A stretch of 64,000 bases of DNA from Mongoliibacter ruber. Lineage in GTDB: Bacteria > Bacteroidota > Bacteroidia > Cytophagales > Cyclobacteriaceae. The translations under genes and the position numbers were made by a program. Position 1 is the first letter of the stretch. Each line of letters starts with the position of its first letter. The DNA is taken from assembly GCF_003003005.1 (NCBI RefSeq), contig NZ_PVTR01000007.1:268937-332936 (forward strand), read 5' to 3'. This document shows, in pieces, positions 43,769-52,294 of this stretch. Below the pieces are notes generated by a model, which was not told where the DNA came from, ran no database searches, and was given only the letters and a program-made list of their open reading frames with translations.

Positions 43769-44854
43769 TTAGTCTTTGACCTTATTGATTGCGAGCAATT
43801 TTAGCATCCATTTAGGAAGGGTTTTTTCTGGATTCCTTTTCTTTAAGTTTAGGTAAAGCCCCAATTTTTCTATGATTGGAACTTTGTGGGTCTCTACAAA
43901 TTCAATCAAAGTGCCATCTGGATCTTCGCAATATGCAAAGTGACCCGCTGCCTTTCCCATATCAAAACTGTTTGCACTATTGACAGTAAAAGAAAATCCT
44001 AAAGTACTGGCCTTCTTTTCCAGATCGACCATGCCAACAATGTCAAAACATATATGGATAAAACCCAAATCACCCCAAAATCTATCCTGATATATTTTAT
44101 TGACTTTTCTCTGAGTCGATTGGATGAGTTCGATTTCGGTATTACACAGCAACTCACTAAAAGCTCCGCACCTTTGTGACGAAGATTGAAGTTTGACACG
44201 ATGCAATGGTTCTTCTTGACCTAGAATGCCATTCAAGTCACTTTGAATTCCGGATTCTTGATAGGTTAAATCGGGGTAATCAAGTAGACTCTTGTAAAAT
44301 GGCATTGATAAATTGATATCACTTACTCCAATGATCACCCCGGCAACTCCTCCTGTAAGGCTTTTATTCTTTCCAAACCAAGAGTCGCTTTCTACTATTT
44401 GAAATAAATTATGATAAGGATCTTTTACAAAGAAATGACTTTTTCCATCTGGTGATTTTTCTATTTCGCTTAAAACATTTAGCCCTTCTGCTTTATAGAA
44501 ATGGTATGTTTTTTTGATATCTCTGGTTTTGATTTTTACTGCATTGATCCCCAAGTCACCAAGAAGTATTTCGTTTTTTGGAAAAAGCGGTGTCTTACTT
44601 GTGTATTGCCATATTTCAAAACCGCCTCCTCCTTGCATATTCATTGCCAAGATTGCATATCGCTCTTCAGCAATTCCATCTGTATACCTAGTCATCAACC
44701 TCGCAGTAGAGGCATCTTCAAAAACAGGAACATCCATTCCAAAATACCTTCTATACCATTTCCATGCTTCTTTGGCATCGCATACCCCGATTCCTATTTG
44801 TTGGATACCGCTGATGATAGGTAAGTCTTTTTTGGAATTTGATTGATACCCCAT
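43769..44854 (-). CDS. Tandem VOC (glyoxalase-fold) domain protein
   Basis: A 361-residue soluble protein with at least two vicinal-oxygen-chelate domains. The first (about 15-150) begins QIGIGVCDAKEAWKWYRRYFG and has FFVKDPYHNLFQIVE; the second (about 165-340) has IIGVSDINLSMPFYKSLL and CEDPDGTLIEFVETH, with typical His/Glu metal ligands. It is the last gene of the arsenosugar operon, 5 nt after the glycosyltransferase. VOC proteins include the arsenic-carbon lyase ArsI, but I see no thiol pair like that of ArsI. Its substrate here is unknown. Confidence 0.87.
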   Translation of the reverse strand: MGYQSNSKKDLPIISGIQQIGIGVCDAKEAWKWYRRYFGMDVPVFEDASTARLMTRYTDGIAEERYAILAMNMQGGGGFEIWQYTSKTPLFPKNEILLGDLGINAVKIKTRDIKKTYHFYKAEGLNVLSEIEKSPDGKSHFFVKDPYHNLFQIVESDSWFGKNKSLTGGVAGVIIGVSDINLSMPFYKSLLDYPDLTYQESGIQSDLNGILGQEEPLHRVKLQSSSQRCGAFSELLCNTEIELIQSTQRKVNKIYQDRFWGDLGFIHICFDIVGMVDLEKKASTLGFSFTVNSANSFDMGKAAGHFAYCEDPDGTLIEFVETHKVPIIEKLGLYLNLKKRNPEKTLPKWMLKLLAINKVKD

Positions 44855-44859
44855 AATTA

Positions 44860-45576
44860 CTATCTGTAGTTTAATAGCTTACTGTATATGTTTTTGAGTT
44901 TAAGTGGATGAATTTTGAGAAAGAACAGCCCAAATACTAGCAAATTTACCAGTTGAACTCTCAACCATGAATTTGTTTCGTACTTCCTAGCCGAAACCAA
45001 AATTTGTTTTGGAATCACTTTGAACCTATACTTTTTCCTTATTCTCCTCACTATATCAAAATCCTCCATGATGCAGTAGTACTCATTGAATCCGCCTAAT
45101 TGTTCAAATACAGCTTTCTTTATGAAGAGGGTCTGGTCTCCACCTCCTGAAAGCACACCATCAAATTTCGTGAACCAAGAATTGATTTTTAATAGTCTTG
45201 AAGGAGAATCAAATGCATAAGCATAACAGCCTGCATCATAATTGTCCTCCAAAGCATCAAAGATGTCTTCATGAAAAAATGTAGGAATACGGGTGTCAGC
45301 ATGAACAAAGTATAAGATCTCACCCTTTGCTGCGGCCGCACCATGATTCATTTGAAAGGCTCTGCCACATCGTGGAGAATGTAAAAATCGAAATCCATTT
45401 GAGGATACCAAGTGTTGGCTATTGTCTTTACTTCCTCCATCAACTATTATCAGTTCAAACTCAAAAGCCTCACCAATCTTTTGAAAGAAGGGTAGGAGCT
45501 CCTCCAAGTTGTCAGCCTCATTTAGTACCGGTATGATGATGCTGATTTTGTTATTTAGATCTTCTGCTGACGACAT
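44860..45576 (-). CDS. Family 2 glycosyltransferase of arsenosugar operons (TIGR04283 type)
   Basis: A 238-residue GT-A glycosyltransferase. ISIIIPVLNEADNLEELLPF is the nucleotide-binding start, LIIVDGGSKDNS the next strand, and YFVHADTRIP includes the metal-binding DxD-like site. LGGFNEYYCIMEDFDIVRRI supplies the ED catalytic region. This size and motif set match the TIGR04283 family that travels with arsM and arsS. It probably transfers a sugar in making arsenosugar or its lipid form. It overlaps the DUF6134-like gene by 26 nt. Confidence 0.92.
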   Translation of the reverse strand: MSSAEDLNNKISIIIPVLNEADNLEELLPFFQKIGEAFEFELIIVDGGSKDNSQHLVSSNGFRFLHSPRCGRAFQMNHGAAAAKGEILYFVHADTRIPTFFHEDIFDALEDNYDAGCYAYAFDSPSRLLKINSWFTKFDGVLSGGGDQTLFIKKAVFEQLGGFNEYYCIMEDFDIVRRIRKKYRFKVIPKQILVSARKYETNSWLRVQLVNLLVFGLFFLKIHPLKLKNIYSKLLNYR

Positions 45577-46150
45577 AATTCTTGATGGGACTCTGCATCA
45601 CAGCTTTTATAAACTGGCCATTTTGATAATAAAATCTGTTCTTATTTCCATTTACTAATATTTCATAATAGTCTTTTTTCTCAGCAATAACTGATAATAG
45701 ACCGAAGGTTTCAGCCATAAAAACTTGATTGTTCTTAGGTTCTTCGAAATAGAGTTTTGAAGTACTATAAGCAATTAAATCTGGCAAGCTTTCTTGATTC
45801 TCAAATTTGTAACTGGTGACATTTACATGGTAGTATTCACCGTTCCATCCAACATTGCTGGAAAAATCGCCTTTGTTTGAAGTCGTATTGGATATAGTAT
45901 TAAGCAAAAACCCATCTTGGTAGATAGCCTCCGAGTCAAACATCACCTCGACCCATGTAAAGAACCAAAATTTCACCTGACTATTTATTTCCAGGATTTC
46001 TTTATCTTCAATTTTATGCTTTGTAGCTTTCATTTCTCCGATTTTAATACCAGCCACAGAAATATCCAGGTCAATGACTTCCTGGCCTTGCCCGTAGTGA
46101 ACCAAACAAAGCCAGAAAAACATTGCTAGGAGGATTAGCTTAACCCTCAT
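45551..46150 (-). CDS. DUF6134-like secreted protein
   Basis: A 199-residue exported protein. A signal peptide (about 1-22, ending HYGQGQ) is followed by a beta-rich domain with VIDLDISVAGIKIGEMKATK, then alternating strands ending NRFYYQNGQFIKAVMQSP. This pattern fits DUF6134/DUF3108-like proteins, which form a curved beta-sheet that can hold a hydrophobic ligand. Its place inside the arsenosugar operon, between arsM (11 nt upstream) and a glycosyltransferase (26-nt overlap), is notable. It could bind or carry a lipid-linked arsenic product in the periplasm, which is inference only. Confidence 0.82.
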   Translation of the reverse strand: MRVKLILLAMFFWLCLVHYGQGQEVIDLDISVAGIKIGEMKATKHKIEDKEILEINSQVKFWFFTWVEVMFDSEAIYQDGFLLNTISNTTSNKGDFSSNVGWNGEYYHVNVTSYKFENQESLPDLIAYSTSKLYFEEPKNNQVFMAETFGLLSVIAEKKDYYEILVNGNKNRFYYQNGQFIKAVMQSPIKNYVVSRRSK

Positions 46151-46161
46151 GCCTCAATTTG

Positions 46162-47133
46162 TCAGCAACAGCCACCACCGTCATAGAAATAGGTTGAATC
46201 TGATATATAAATATCTTTTCTTTTAAGAGTAGTCAATGCCTTAGCCGTTTTGTCACAGATAGATAAAGGCTGATTGGGCATTAAAACATGTCCTTTATGG
46301 TCATCGAAATATTCCTCATCCCCATAGTAAATTGCCGTTTTACCTGTGAAAATGCAGGGCCCATCGCTTGGCATTGGGTCTTTGATAGCACAGACTTCAA
46401 CACTATCCAAAATAATCAATTCTTCGGTATCGTACTGACCAGGTGCTAAGATGCGGTAAGGTCTTTTTGCACGAACTTCTACAGTGCCAAATCCAGCTTC
46501 AGTAATCATATCCAAGTATTCCTGCAATGGGAGGGAACCACTTAGGCATAGTGCACGCAACCTCTCATCATTCTTCAGTGATTCAGGCATATGGTTTTCT
46601 GTCACAGGGTCACTCAGGACCAAGCGACCATGGGGCTTGAGAACTCTGTACATTTCCGCCAAGGCCAATTTCAAATCCTCTTTTGTGAAGATGTTGAAAA
46701 GGCAGTTTTGAGCAGCTACATCGATAGATGAATCTTCTACAGGCAGATTTAGAGCAGTACCTTTTCTAAGAGATACAAAATTGCTGTCAAACCAAGGGTT
46801 TTGGTTTTCAGCTTCCACCATGTTCTTGTTGCAGGCTTCAAGCATCTCGTCTACAATGTCTATCCCAATTACACCCTCTTGTTGTCGAGAGAAGTAGGCA
46901 AATTGCAAGACTTCCATCCCGCCTCCAACACCCACGTAGAGGATTTTAGGATTATTGATTAAGTCTCTTGGGTGTACAGTACTGCCACACCCATAATTCA
47001 TCTCCTGCATGATTTTGGGAATAGACAAGCCCGGTAGTTGCCAGATTGGCGTGGTGGTGCAACAAAGCCCTACATCAGGCTTAAGGGCAGCTTCTTTGTA
47101 AACGTTAGCTGTGGTATCAAGGTAATTGCTCAT
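46162..47133 (-). CDS. arsM: Arsenite methyltransferase of arsenosugar operons
   Basis: A 323-residue SAM-dependent methyltransferase beginning MSNYLDTTANVYKEAALKPD. The SAM site is ILYVGVGGGMEVLQFAYF. Two thiol pairs suited to As(III) binding are visible: CC at 24-25 in VGLCCTTTP, and CC as the last two residues (GGGCC). A further Cys is in QNCLF. It methylates arsenite stepwise to mono- and dimethylarsenicals. It overlaps the preceding glycosyltransferase by 17 nt. ATG 47133 is chosen because it begins the conserved N-terminus; longer reading upstream lacks an ATG. Confidence 0.95.
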   Translation of the reverse strand: MSNYLDTTANVYKEAALKPDVGLCCTTTPIWQLPGLSIPKIMQEMNYGCGSTVHPRDLINNPKILYVGVGGGMEVLQFAYFSRQQEGVIGIDIVDEMLEACNKNMVEAENQNPWFDSNFVSLRKGTALNLPVEDSSIDVAAQNCLFNIFTKEDLKLALAEMYRVLKPHGRLVLSDPVTENHMPESLKNDERLRALCLSGSLPLQEYLDMITEAGFGTVEVRAKRPYRILAPGQYDTEELIILDSVEVCAIKDPMPSDGPCIFTGKTAIYYGDEEYFDDHKGHVLMPNQPLSICDKTAKALTTLKRKDIYISDSTYFYDGGGCC

Positions 47134-47746
47134 TTGCTTTGCGTAATTTGTAATTTTTCCAATCTTTTTCTGTGTCAATATCTCCTAACTTCTCAAGTAG
47201 TTTATATGACAGTTTTTCATTTTTTAACCTCTCAATGCTTGTTGCTAAGACTTCACTGGTAGACCAATTGATATTTTGCATTAAAAAGGGGAGTATCTCT
47301 TTTTTGCCTAGCAGGTAATATCCTCCGTCTTCTGCGGGTCCAAAAACCACATCATGCGTAGCCAAATGATCTATTGCCTGTTGGATTTCCTTCATAGATA
47401 GGTCAGGGCAGTCCGTTCCGATGATCACACACTTTTGATAACCATTAGCCAATGTTTCCTCAAAAGCATTCTTCATTCTATCCCCTAAATCTGATCCCTT
47501 CTGAGCAAAAATCTTATAATTTTTACCTTTGATATCAAAAGGGAGTTCTTCCACATAGTCAGAAAGATAGACTAAAATGTCTACATCTTTTAATTGACTG
47601 AGCTCACTATAGGTAATGTTAATAAGGGACCTGTAAATATCAAGAGCTGCTTCATTTCCTATTGTTTTGGCAAGCCTGGTCTTGACTTTACCTAAAATGA
47701 GATTTTTCTGGAATACTATTACAGCATTGTTGGAATTTCTATCCAT
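47117..47746 (-). CDS. Glycosyltransferase of arsenosugar operons (TIGR04282 type)
   Basis: A 209-residue GT-A-like protein starting MDRNSNNAVIVFQKNLILGK. It has the nucleotidyltransferase/CofC-like motifs KVKTRLAKTIG, CVIIGTDCPDLS (with the GTDCPD metal site) and VFGPAEDGGYYLLG. This matches the TIGR04282 family named for arsenosugar biosynthesis. It probably prepares or transfers the nucleotide-sugar part. It begins 1 nt after the arsS stop and overlaps arsM by 17 nt, so translation is chained. Confidence 0.93.
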   Translation of the reverse strand: MDRNSNNAVIVFQKNLILGKVKTRLAKTIGNEAALDIYRSLINITYSELSQLKDVDILVYLSDYVEELPFDIKGKNYKIFAQKGSDLGDRMKNAFEETLANGYQKCVIIGTDCPDLSMKEIQQAIDHLATHDVVFGPAEDGGYYLLGKKEILPFLMQNINWSTSEVLATSIERLKNEKLSYKLLEKLGDIDTEKDWKNYKLRKANEQLP

Positions 47747-47747
47747 A

Positions 47748-48791
47748 TTAGGCTGTAGCCCCTCCGCAGCTGGATCCTGCCCCTGCAGTGCATCCAAAAC
47801 AATGTTGATTGACGATTATATTCCTTTCCTTCAAAGCAGCAGTGTCCCAATCCTTGATATGTTGGGTTTTAGGGGTATCGACTTTCAATTCTAACATCTG
47901 ATTGAAATCACAGTCATAGAGGTAGCCATCCCAACCTACCGAAATTGTAGTCCTGCACATCACATTCGCAGCAGCAGCGATGTTATATGAATTGATCAGT
48001 TTTTCCATGTAGTTTTCATAATTGCCACTTCGAAGCAAATACTCCAAAAACCTGCTTATGGGAATGTTGGTGATGGTGAAAAGAGAGTTGAACTGAACTT
48101 CATACTGAGCACTCAGTTTCCTTTTGAACTGTAGCTCCAAATCAGCCTGTGAAGCTGGGAGAAATGCACCGGAAGGATTAAAGACCAGATTAAGTTTAAG
48201 GGGTGAACCTTCTACGCCATAACCCACTTCATTGAGCATTTTGAGCGCTTTGATGGATTTGCCAAAAACCCCATCACCTCTCTGTGCATCTGTTTTTGCC
48301 GCATTGAAATAGGGTAGAGACGAAACCACTTCTATGTTATTTGATTTGAAAAAATCAGGAAGGTCATGGTATTTTGGGTTTGCCAAAATAATGGTAAGGT
48401 TACACCTTACTATGATGTTAATGTCTTCGTTGATTTTGCGTATCTCAGTGACAAACCACCTGAAATGAGGGTTCATCTCGGGAGCTCCACCTGTCAGGTC
48501 AATTGCTTTAATGTCATTTTTCTTTATCACATCTAGGCAATGCTGCATTACCTCCCTTTCCATGATTTCTTTCCGGTCCGGGCCTGCATCCACATGACAG
48601 TGCTGACAGACTTGATTGCACATTTTGCCCATGTTGATCTGTAAAATCTCAATTTGAGTGGGCTTAAGGGGAAAGAGGCCTGATTCCTTAAGTTTACTTT
48701 CGAAAGTGTCAGTAAAATCAAGAGATTCTAAAAGTTCAATTTCTTTTTCGGTATTGGCTAAAGGATGATTCTGTGCTTTAAGTGATTTCAT
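47748..48791 (-). CDS. arsS: Arsenosugar biosynthesis radical SAM protein
   Basis: A 347-residue radical SAM enzyme. The iron-sulfur cluster motif is CxxxCxxC at C58, C62 and C65 in MCNQVCQHCHVDAG. The C-terminus is rich in cysteine: HCFGCTAGAGSSCGGATA. In related proteins one of these positions is selenocysteine; here all are Cys codons. ArsS joins a 5'-deoxyadenosyl group from SAM to dimethylarsenite, giving the nucleoside precursor of arsenosugars. It overlaps the AhpD-like gene by one base (TAATG). Confidence 0.96.
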   Translation of the reverse strand: MKSLKAQNHPLANTEKEIELLESLDFTDTFESKLKESGLFPLKPTQIEILQINMGKMCNQVCQHCHVDAGPDRKEIMEREVMQHCLDVIKKNDIKAIDLTGGAPEMNPHFRWFVTEIRKINEDINIIVRCNLTIILANPKYHDLPDFFKSNNIEVVSSLPYFNAAKTDAQRGDGVFGKSIKALKMLNEVGYGVEGSPLKLNLVFNPSGAFLPASQADLELQFKRKLSAQYEVQFNSLFTITNIPISRFLEYLLRSGNYENYMEKLINSYNIAAAANVMCRTTISVGWDGYLYDCDFNQMLELKVDTPKTQHIKDWDTAALKERNIIVNQHCFGCTAGAGSSCGGATA

Positions 48792-49123
48792 TACATTGAT
48801 ATTTCTTTGGCTTTATTCATCATTTGGGTACTATGTACAAGAGAGGCGCCGCCTCTGATGGCTGCAGCTACGTGTACAGCTTCCATCATTTGCTCTTCAT
48901 CACATCCTTTTTCCATAGTATCTACTGTATATGCATCAATGCAATATGGACATTGAACAGCATGGGCTACAGCAAGGGCAATCAATGACTTTTCTCTTGC
49001 TGTCAAAGCCCCCTCTTTGAATACTTCTCCGTAATAGTCAAAAAATTTATCGGCCATTGTTTTTTGAAATTCACCGATCTTGCCAAATTTTTTTAAATCT
49101 TCTGGATTGTAGTAAGTTTTCAT
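48791..49123 (-). CDS. AhpD/CMD-like peroxidase of arsenosugar operons
   Basis: A 110-residue carboxymuconolactone-decarboxylase-fold protein. The AhpD-type motif is VQCPYCIDAYTVD (C58, C61, with a downstream acidic/His-like network). This is the type annotated as arsenosugar biosynthesis-associated peroxidase-like protein. It likely performs a thiol/disulfide step linked to reducing arsenicals for ArsS or ArsM. It is the first gene of the operon; ATG 49123 starts MKTYYNPEDLKKFGK, the conserved beginning. Its upstream 260-nt region carries a palindrome CAATATATTG at 49203-49212 but no clear -7 match. Confidence 0.92.
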   Translation of the reverse strand: MKTYYNPEDLKKFGKIGEFQKTMADKFFDYYGEVFKEGALTAREKSLIALAVAHAVQCPYCIDAYTVDTMEKGCDEEQMMEAVHVAAAIRGGASLVHSTQMMNKAKEISM

Positions 49124-49383
49124 AGTTTGTCGATTTTGGTTTTTAATTACGAGAAAGTCGTAAGAATTGGATTTATGAAATTTATAACTCTTAGGCAATT
49201 GACAATATATTGATCTTTGGTAAGAGAAACTTATAATATGACTTGAAGTTTAGTAAAAGTTTCCTGAGAAGGATTTTTAAAAGAAAAAATGATCGCTTGA
49301 GAAGTATTAGATTTCGTTGATACGACCAAGAAAGAATAATTTGAAAGTTCTCTATGTTCAGGGACTGGTTTGAACGCGAAAGC

Positions 49384-49965
49384 CTACTGGTTTTCCTTAA
49401 TTTGGGGACTTAGTTTTTTGAATATAAACAAGGCTATATAATAAGCTAAAAAAGCACTTATTATGCCTACAAGTGCGCCTACCACTACATCTCCGGTAAA
49501 ATGAACACCTAGGTAAATCCTTGTATAAGAAAATAAGACTGCCCAAGGAAATAACCATTTAATCTGAGGGTATTTTACCTCCAAAACCAAATACATCAAA
49601 GTAGCGATGGCAAAACTATTGGCTGCATGCGAGGAAGCAAAGCCATATCTGCTGCTACAATTCCCATAATGGTGAATGATATCAATAAAATCAGGGTCAT
49701 AGCAAGGCCTCAGTCTTGCAAAGAATGGCTTCATGAATGTAGAGGTAAATTGGTCTGCAAAGAGGATAGTCAATCCTATTGCAACAAACACCCACCATGA
49801 AGATTTTCCATAGGCCTTCCATATCAGGTATGTCAAAAATAAATATAAAGGAATCCAGGGCTTTGTCTGCGTCAAGAAATACATGATAGGATCCAAAAAC
49901 TCTGAATGGAAACTATTAAGAAACAGAAAGGCAGCATGATCCCATTCTATGAGTGTTTCAAGCAT
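49384..49965 (-). CDS. PAP2-family membrane phosphatase
   Basis: A 193-residue protein with about five or six membrane helices. The three phosphatase motifs are KPFFARLRP, SSHAANS (a variant of PSGH) and SYTRIYLGVHFTGDV with the catalytic Arg, His and Asp. It should hydrolyse phosphate from lipids such as undecaprenyl pyrophosphate or phosphatidate on the outer face of the inner membrane. It begins 3 nt after hemF, so both are co-transcribed although their roles differ. Confidence 0.94.
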   Translation of the reverse strand: MLETLIEWDHAAFLFLNSFHSEFLDPIMYFLTQTKPWIPLYLFLTYLIWKAYGKSSWWVFVAIGLTILFADQFTSTFMKPFFARLRPCYDPDFIDIIHHYGNCSSRYGFASSHAANSFAIATLMYLVLEVKYPQIKWLFPWAVLFSYTRIYLGVHFTGDVVVGALVGIISAFLAYYIALFIFKKLSPQIKENQ

Positions 49966-49968
49966 GAT

Positions 49969-50865
49969 TTAACGATTGATCCAGTCTATTTCTTTTTTAA
50001 GTAAACTTAGGGTTTGCGCTTCGGAAGATCCAGCTTCCGGTTCATGCATATATTCCCAATTGGCCGACGGAGGCATACTCATCAAAATACTTTCTGTCCG
50101 TCCATTGGTATCCAAACCGAACTTTGTTCCCGCGTCCCATACAAGATTAAATTCCACATACCTTCCCCTTCTTAGTGCTTGCCAGTCCTTTTCCTTTTGT
50201 CCGAATGGAAGGGGATGGTTTTGCTCCATAAAATGCCTGTAAATTTTTGGGAAAAGGTACCCAACTGACTTTGCAAACTCAAAAATCTGCTGCATTTCAT
50301 TACTATCCTTACCGCTTAACCTGTCAAAGAAAATCCCACCAATACCTCTTGTTTCATTGCGGTGTTTGATATAAAAATAATCATCAGCCCATTTTTTAAA
50401 CTTTGGATAATACTCAGGGTTGAACTGATCGCAGGTGGCTTTTACTTGTTGATGAAAATAAGCAGCATCCTTATTGTTGACATAGTGTGGAGTAAGGTCA
50501 ATGCCACCACCAAACCAATTGATTCCATTGCTCATCTCAAAATATCGTATATTCATATGGATGATTGGAACCATCGGGTTGTGAGGATGGAGAACAATTG
50601 AGACACCTGTGGCATAAAAATCAGCTTTTTCCAATCCTAATTTTTTGAGGATTTTTTCAGGTGTGGGACCTTCTACTGCAGAAAAAGCAACTCCACCTTT
50701 TTCGATGATGTTGCCATTTTCGAAGATTCTAGTCCTTCCCCCGCCGCCTTCAGGCCTTTTCCAAAGGTCTTCTTTGAATTTTCCCTGTCCATCTTCAGTC
50801 TCCAACTCGCGGCAAATATGATCTTGAATAGTCTTAAAATCTTCTGTTATGCTTGCTTTATTCAT
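49969..50865 (-). CDS. hemF: Oxygen-dependent coproporphyrinogen III oxidase
   Basis: A 298-residue HemF. Landmarks are WKRPEGGGGRTRIFENGNII, HPHNPMVPIIHMNIRYFE, WFGGGIDLTPHYVN and GRYVEFNLVWDAGTKFGL, all conserved in the oxygen-dependent enzyme. It decarboxylates coproporphyrinogen III to protoporphyrinogen IX in haem synthesis. The strain therefore makes haem aerobically by this route; the anaerobic HemN is not in the window. It lies between the TrpF-like gene (43-nt gap) and the PAP2 gene (3-nt gap). Confidence 0.97.
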   Translation of the reverse strand: MNKASITEDFKTIQDHICRELETEDGQGKFKEDLWKRPEGGGGRTRIFENGNIIEKGGVAFSAVEGPTPEKILKKLGLEKADFYATGVSIVLHPHNPMVPIIHMNIRYFEMSNGINWFGGGIDLTPHYVNNKDAAYFHQQVKATCDQFNPEYYPKFKKWADDYFYIKHRNETRGIGGIFFDRLSGKDSNEMQQIFEFAKSVGYLFPKIYRHFMEQNHPLPFGQKEKDWQALRRGRYVEFNLVWDAGTKFGLDTNGRTESILMSMPPSANWEYMHEPEAGSSEAQTLSLLKKEIDWINR

Positions 50866-50908
50866 GCAGGATTGATTGGTGTTAATGATTTAATTTATGA
50901 TGTAGTGA

Positions 50909-51535
50909 TCAGTCTTCAATTTCCAGTGATTCAAGGATATCTGCCAATTCATCGAAATCTTTCAAACCTGGTTTTATCTCATCGCCTCCCTCCATGGCTA
51001 TGCCTTTGACTTTGGTTTTTTCTACTATTTCTTCTACAGAGTCGGACTTCAAGCCAAATCCTAACAATACCTGGCATCCTTCAGCCAATGTTTTTATTTT
51101 TTCCATAGCCGTATCATCCAGAGGAAGTTCCTCAGATACCAATAATAGTGTGACCTGATATTGCTGGTATGATGCTGTCTTTTTGATTAAATCCTCTAAG
51201 TCTGAGATTGTATTCACCGTCTGTTTTAAGATGATACCATATTCGGTATTCACGAGCATTTTGAGGTGAATTTCTTCTTCAATCTGAATATATTGAAAGC
51301 CATCATATTCTTGAATATGAGTGAGGATTCTTTCAGGATGGGTATGTTCAAATTCAGCTATATATTCCAAGCCAGATAGCCAGTCTGTGATTTCCTTGAA
51401 TTTTTCAGGTGAAATATAGTTTTTGTTATTTTCTTCAAGGTTGAAACCCATTAAGTTAACTTGCATTCCAGCGCAATAGCGCGCATCAGAAAGGTTGTTT
51501 ACAGCTGAAATTTTTACAAAAGTCTTTAAAGCCAT
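50909..51535 (-). CDS. TrpF-like (beta/alpha)8 protein lacking catalytic residues
   Basis: A 208-residue protein shaped like phosphoribosylanthranilate isomerase. The start FVKISAVNNLSDARYCAGMQ mirrors TrpF's VKICGxTxxxDAxxAxxxG, but the catalytic cysteine is Ser (S10). The strand that should carry the catalytic Asp reads VTLLLVSEELP. The phosphate-binding end is kept in outline: LLGFGLKSDSVEEI and GGDEIKPGLKD. It therefore looks like a pseudoenzyme or a barrel with a new substrate. There are no trp genes nearby. It may be co-transcribed with hemF and PAP2, and diverges from a lipoprotein gene. Confidence 0.78.
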   Translation of the reverse strand: MALKTFVKISAVNNLSDARYCAGMQVNLMGFNLEENNKNYISPEKFKEITDWLSGLEYIAEFEHTHPERILTHIQEYDGFQYIQIEEEIHLKMLVNTEYGIILKQTVNTISDLEDLIKKTASYQQYQVTLLLVSEELPLDDTAMEKIKTLAEGCQVLLGFGLKSDSVEEIVEKTKVKGIAMEGGDEIKPGLKDFDELADILESLEIED

Positions 51536-51619
51536 TTTATAGATTATCTTGTTTTTGTGGTGCTAAGGTAAAAGTTTTCGATCGAAAAATGTATTTTTAG
51601 ACCTTCCTTCGGTTAGTAT

Positions 51620-52294
51620 ATGTATAAAAGGATTTTGATATTGTGTGTGTTGGCCTTGATGGCATGCGAAGAGACGGAGAATCCCCGTACAGATTTTGGG
51701 CAAGATTACCAGCCACTAAGGGTTGGGCTTTTTTGGATTTACCAAGTGAGTGAAACAGTAGTTTTTGGAGAAGGGGATGTTGAGGAAAATGAGTATTTCT
51801 TACGGGATGTGATTGAATACAGCTACCTCAATGCCGAAGATGAGGAAGTTTTCGTACTTAAAAGAGAGCGGTCTGACGATCAGGATTTTTGGTTAGGAGA
51901 AGGAAACTATTCTTTATTGGTGCGTAGAAATGCCTTAGTCAGGCAATTTGAAAACCAAAAGACTATCCCTTTGGTTTTTCCTGTGGAATTAGGGAAATCT
52001 TGGGATGCCATGGCATATAATTCATCCAATCCTGATGAATACCAAGTAGATTTCATGGGGAATGTTTCTGCGGGAGATCAGACATTTCAGCGTTCTGCGA
52101 GAATTCTTCAGGAACAAGATGATGACCAAATCACGTTTAGGAACAATAGGTATGAAGTTTATACCCGTGGCATAGGAATGGTAGAGCAATACTATGAGGT
52201 GTTTACATATTGCTCCAGAAATGATTGCCTAGGTGAAATGATCCTCAATTCCGGAAGAAAGACCCATTTAAAAATACTGGTGTATGGTGGTTAA
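51620..52294 (+). CDS. Lipoprotein of unknown function
   Basis: A 224-residue lipoprotein with lipobox LMAC (C16). The mature domain has YQPLRVGLFWIYQVSETVVF and later YNSSNPDEYQVDFMGNVSAG and RYEVYTRGIGMVEQYYEVFT, a beta-rich layout common among Bacteroidota surface or periplasmic lipoproteins. I do not recognise the family. Its last 11 bases overlap the subtilase gene, so the two are coupled; it could be a partner or inhibitor of that protease, without proof. Confidence 0.82.
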   Translation: MYKRILILCVLALMACEETENPRTDFGQDYQPLRVGLFWIYQVSETVVFGEGDVEENEYFLRDVIEYSYLNAEDEEVFVLKRERSDDQDFWLGEGNYSLLVRRNALVRQFENQKTIPLVFPVELGKSWDAMAYNSSNPDEYQVDFMGNVSAGDQTFQRSARILQEQDDDQITFRNNRYEVYTRGIGMVEQYYEVFTYCSRNDCLGEMILNSGRKTHLKILVYGG

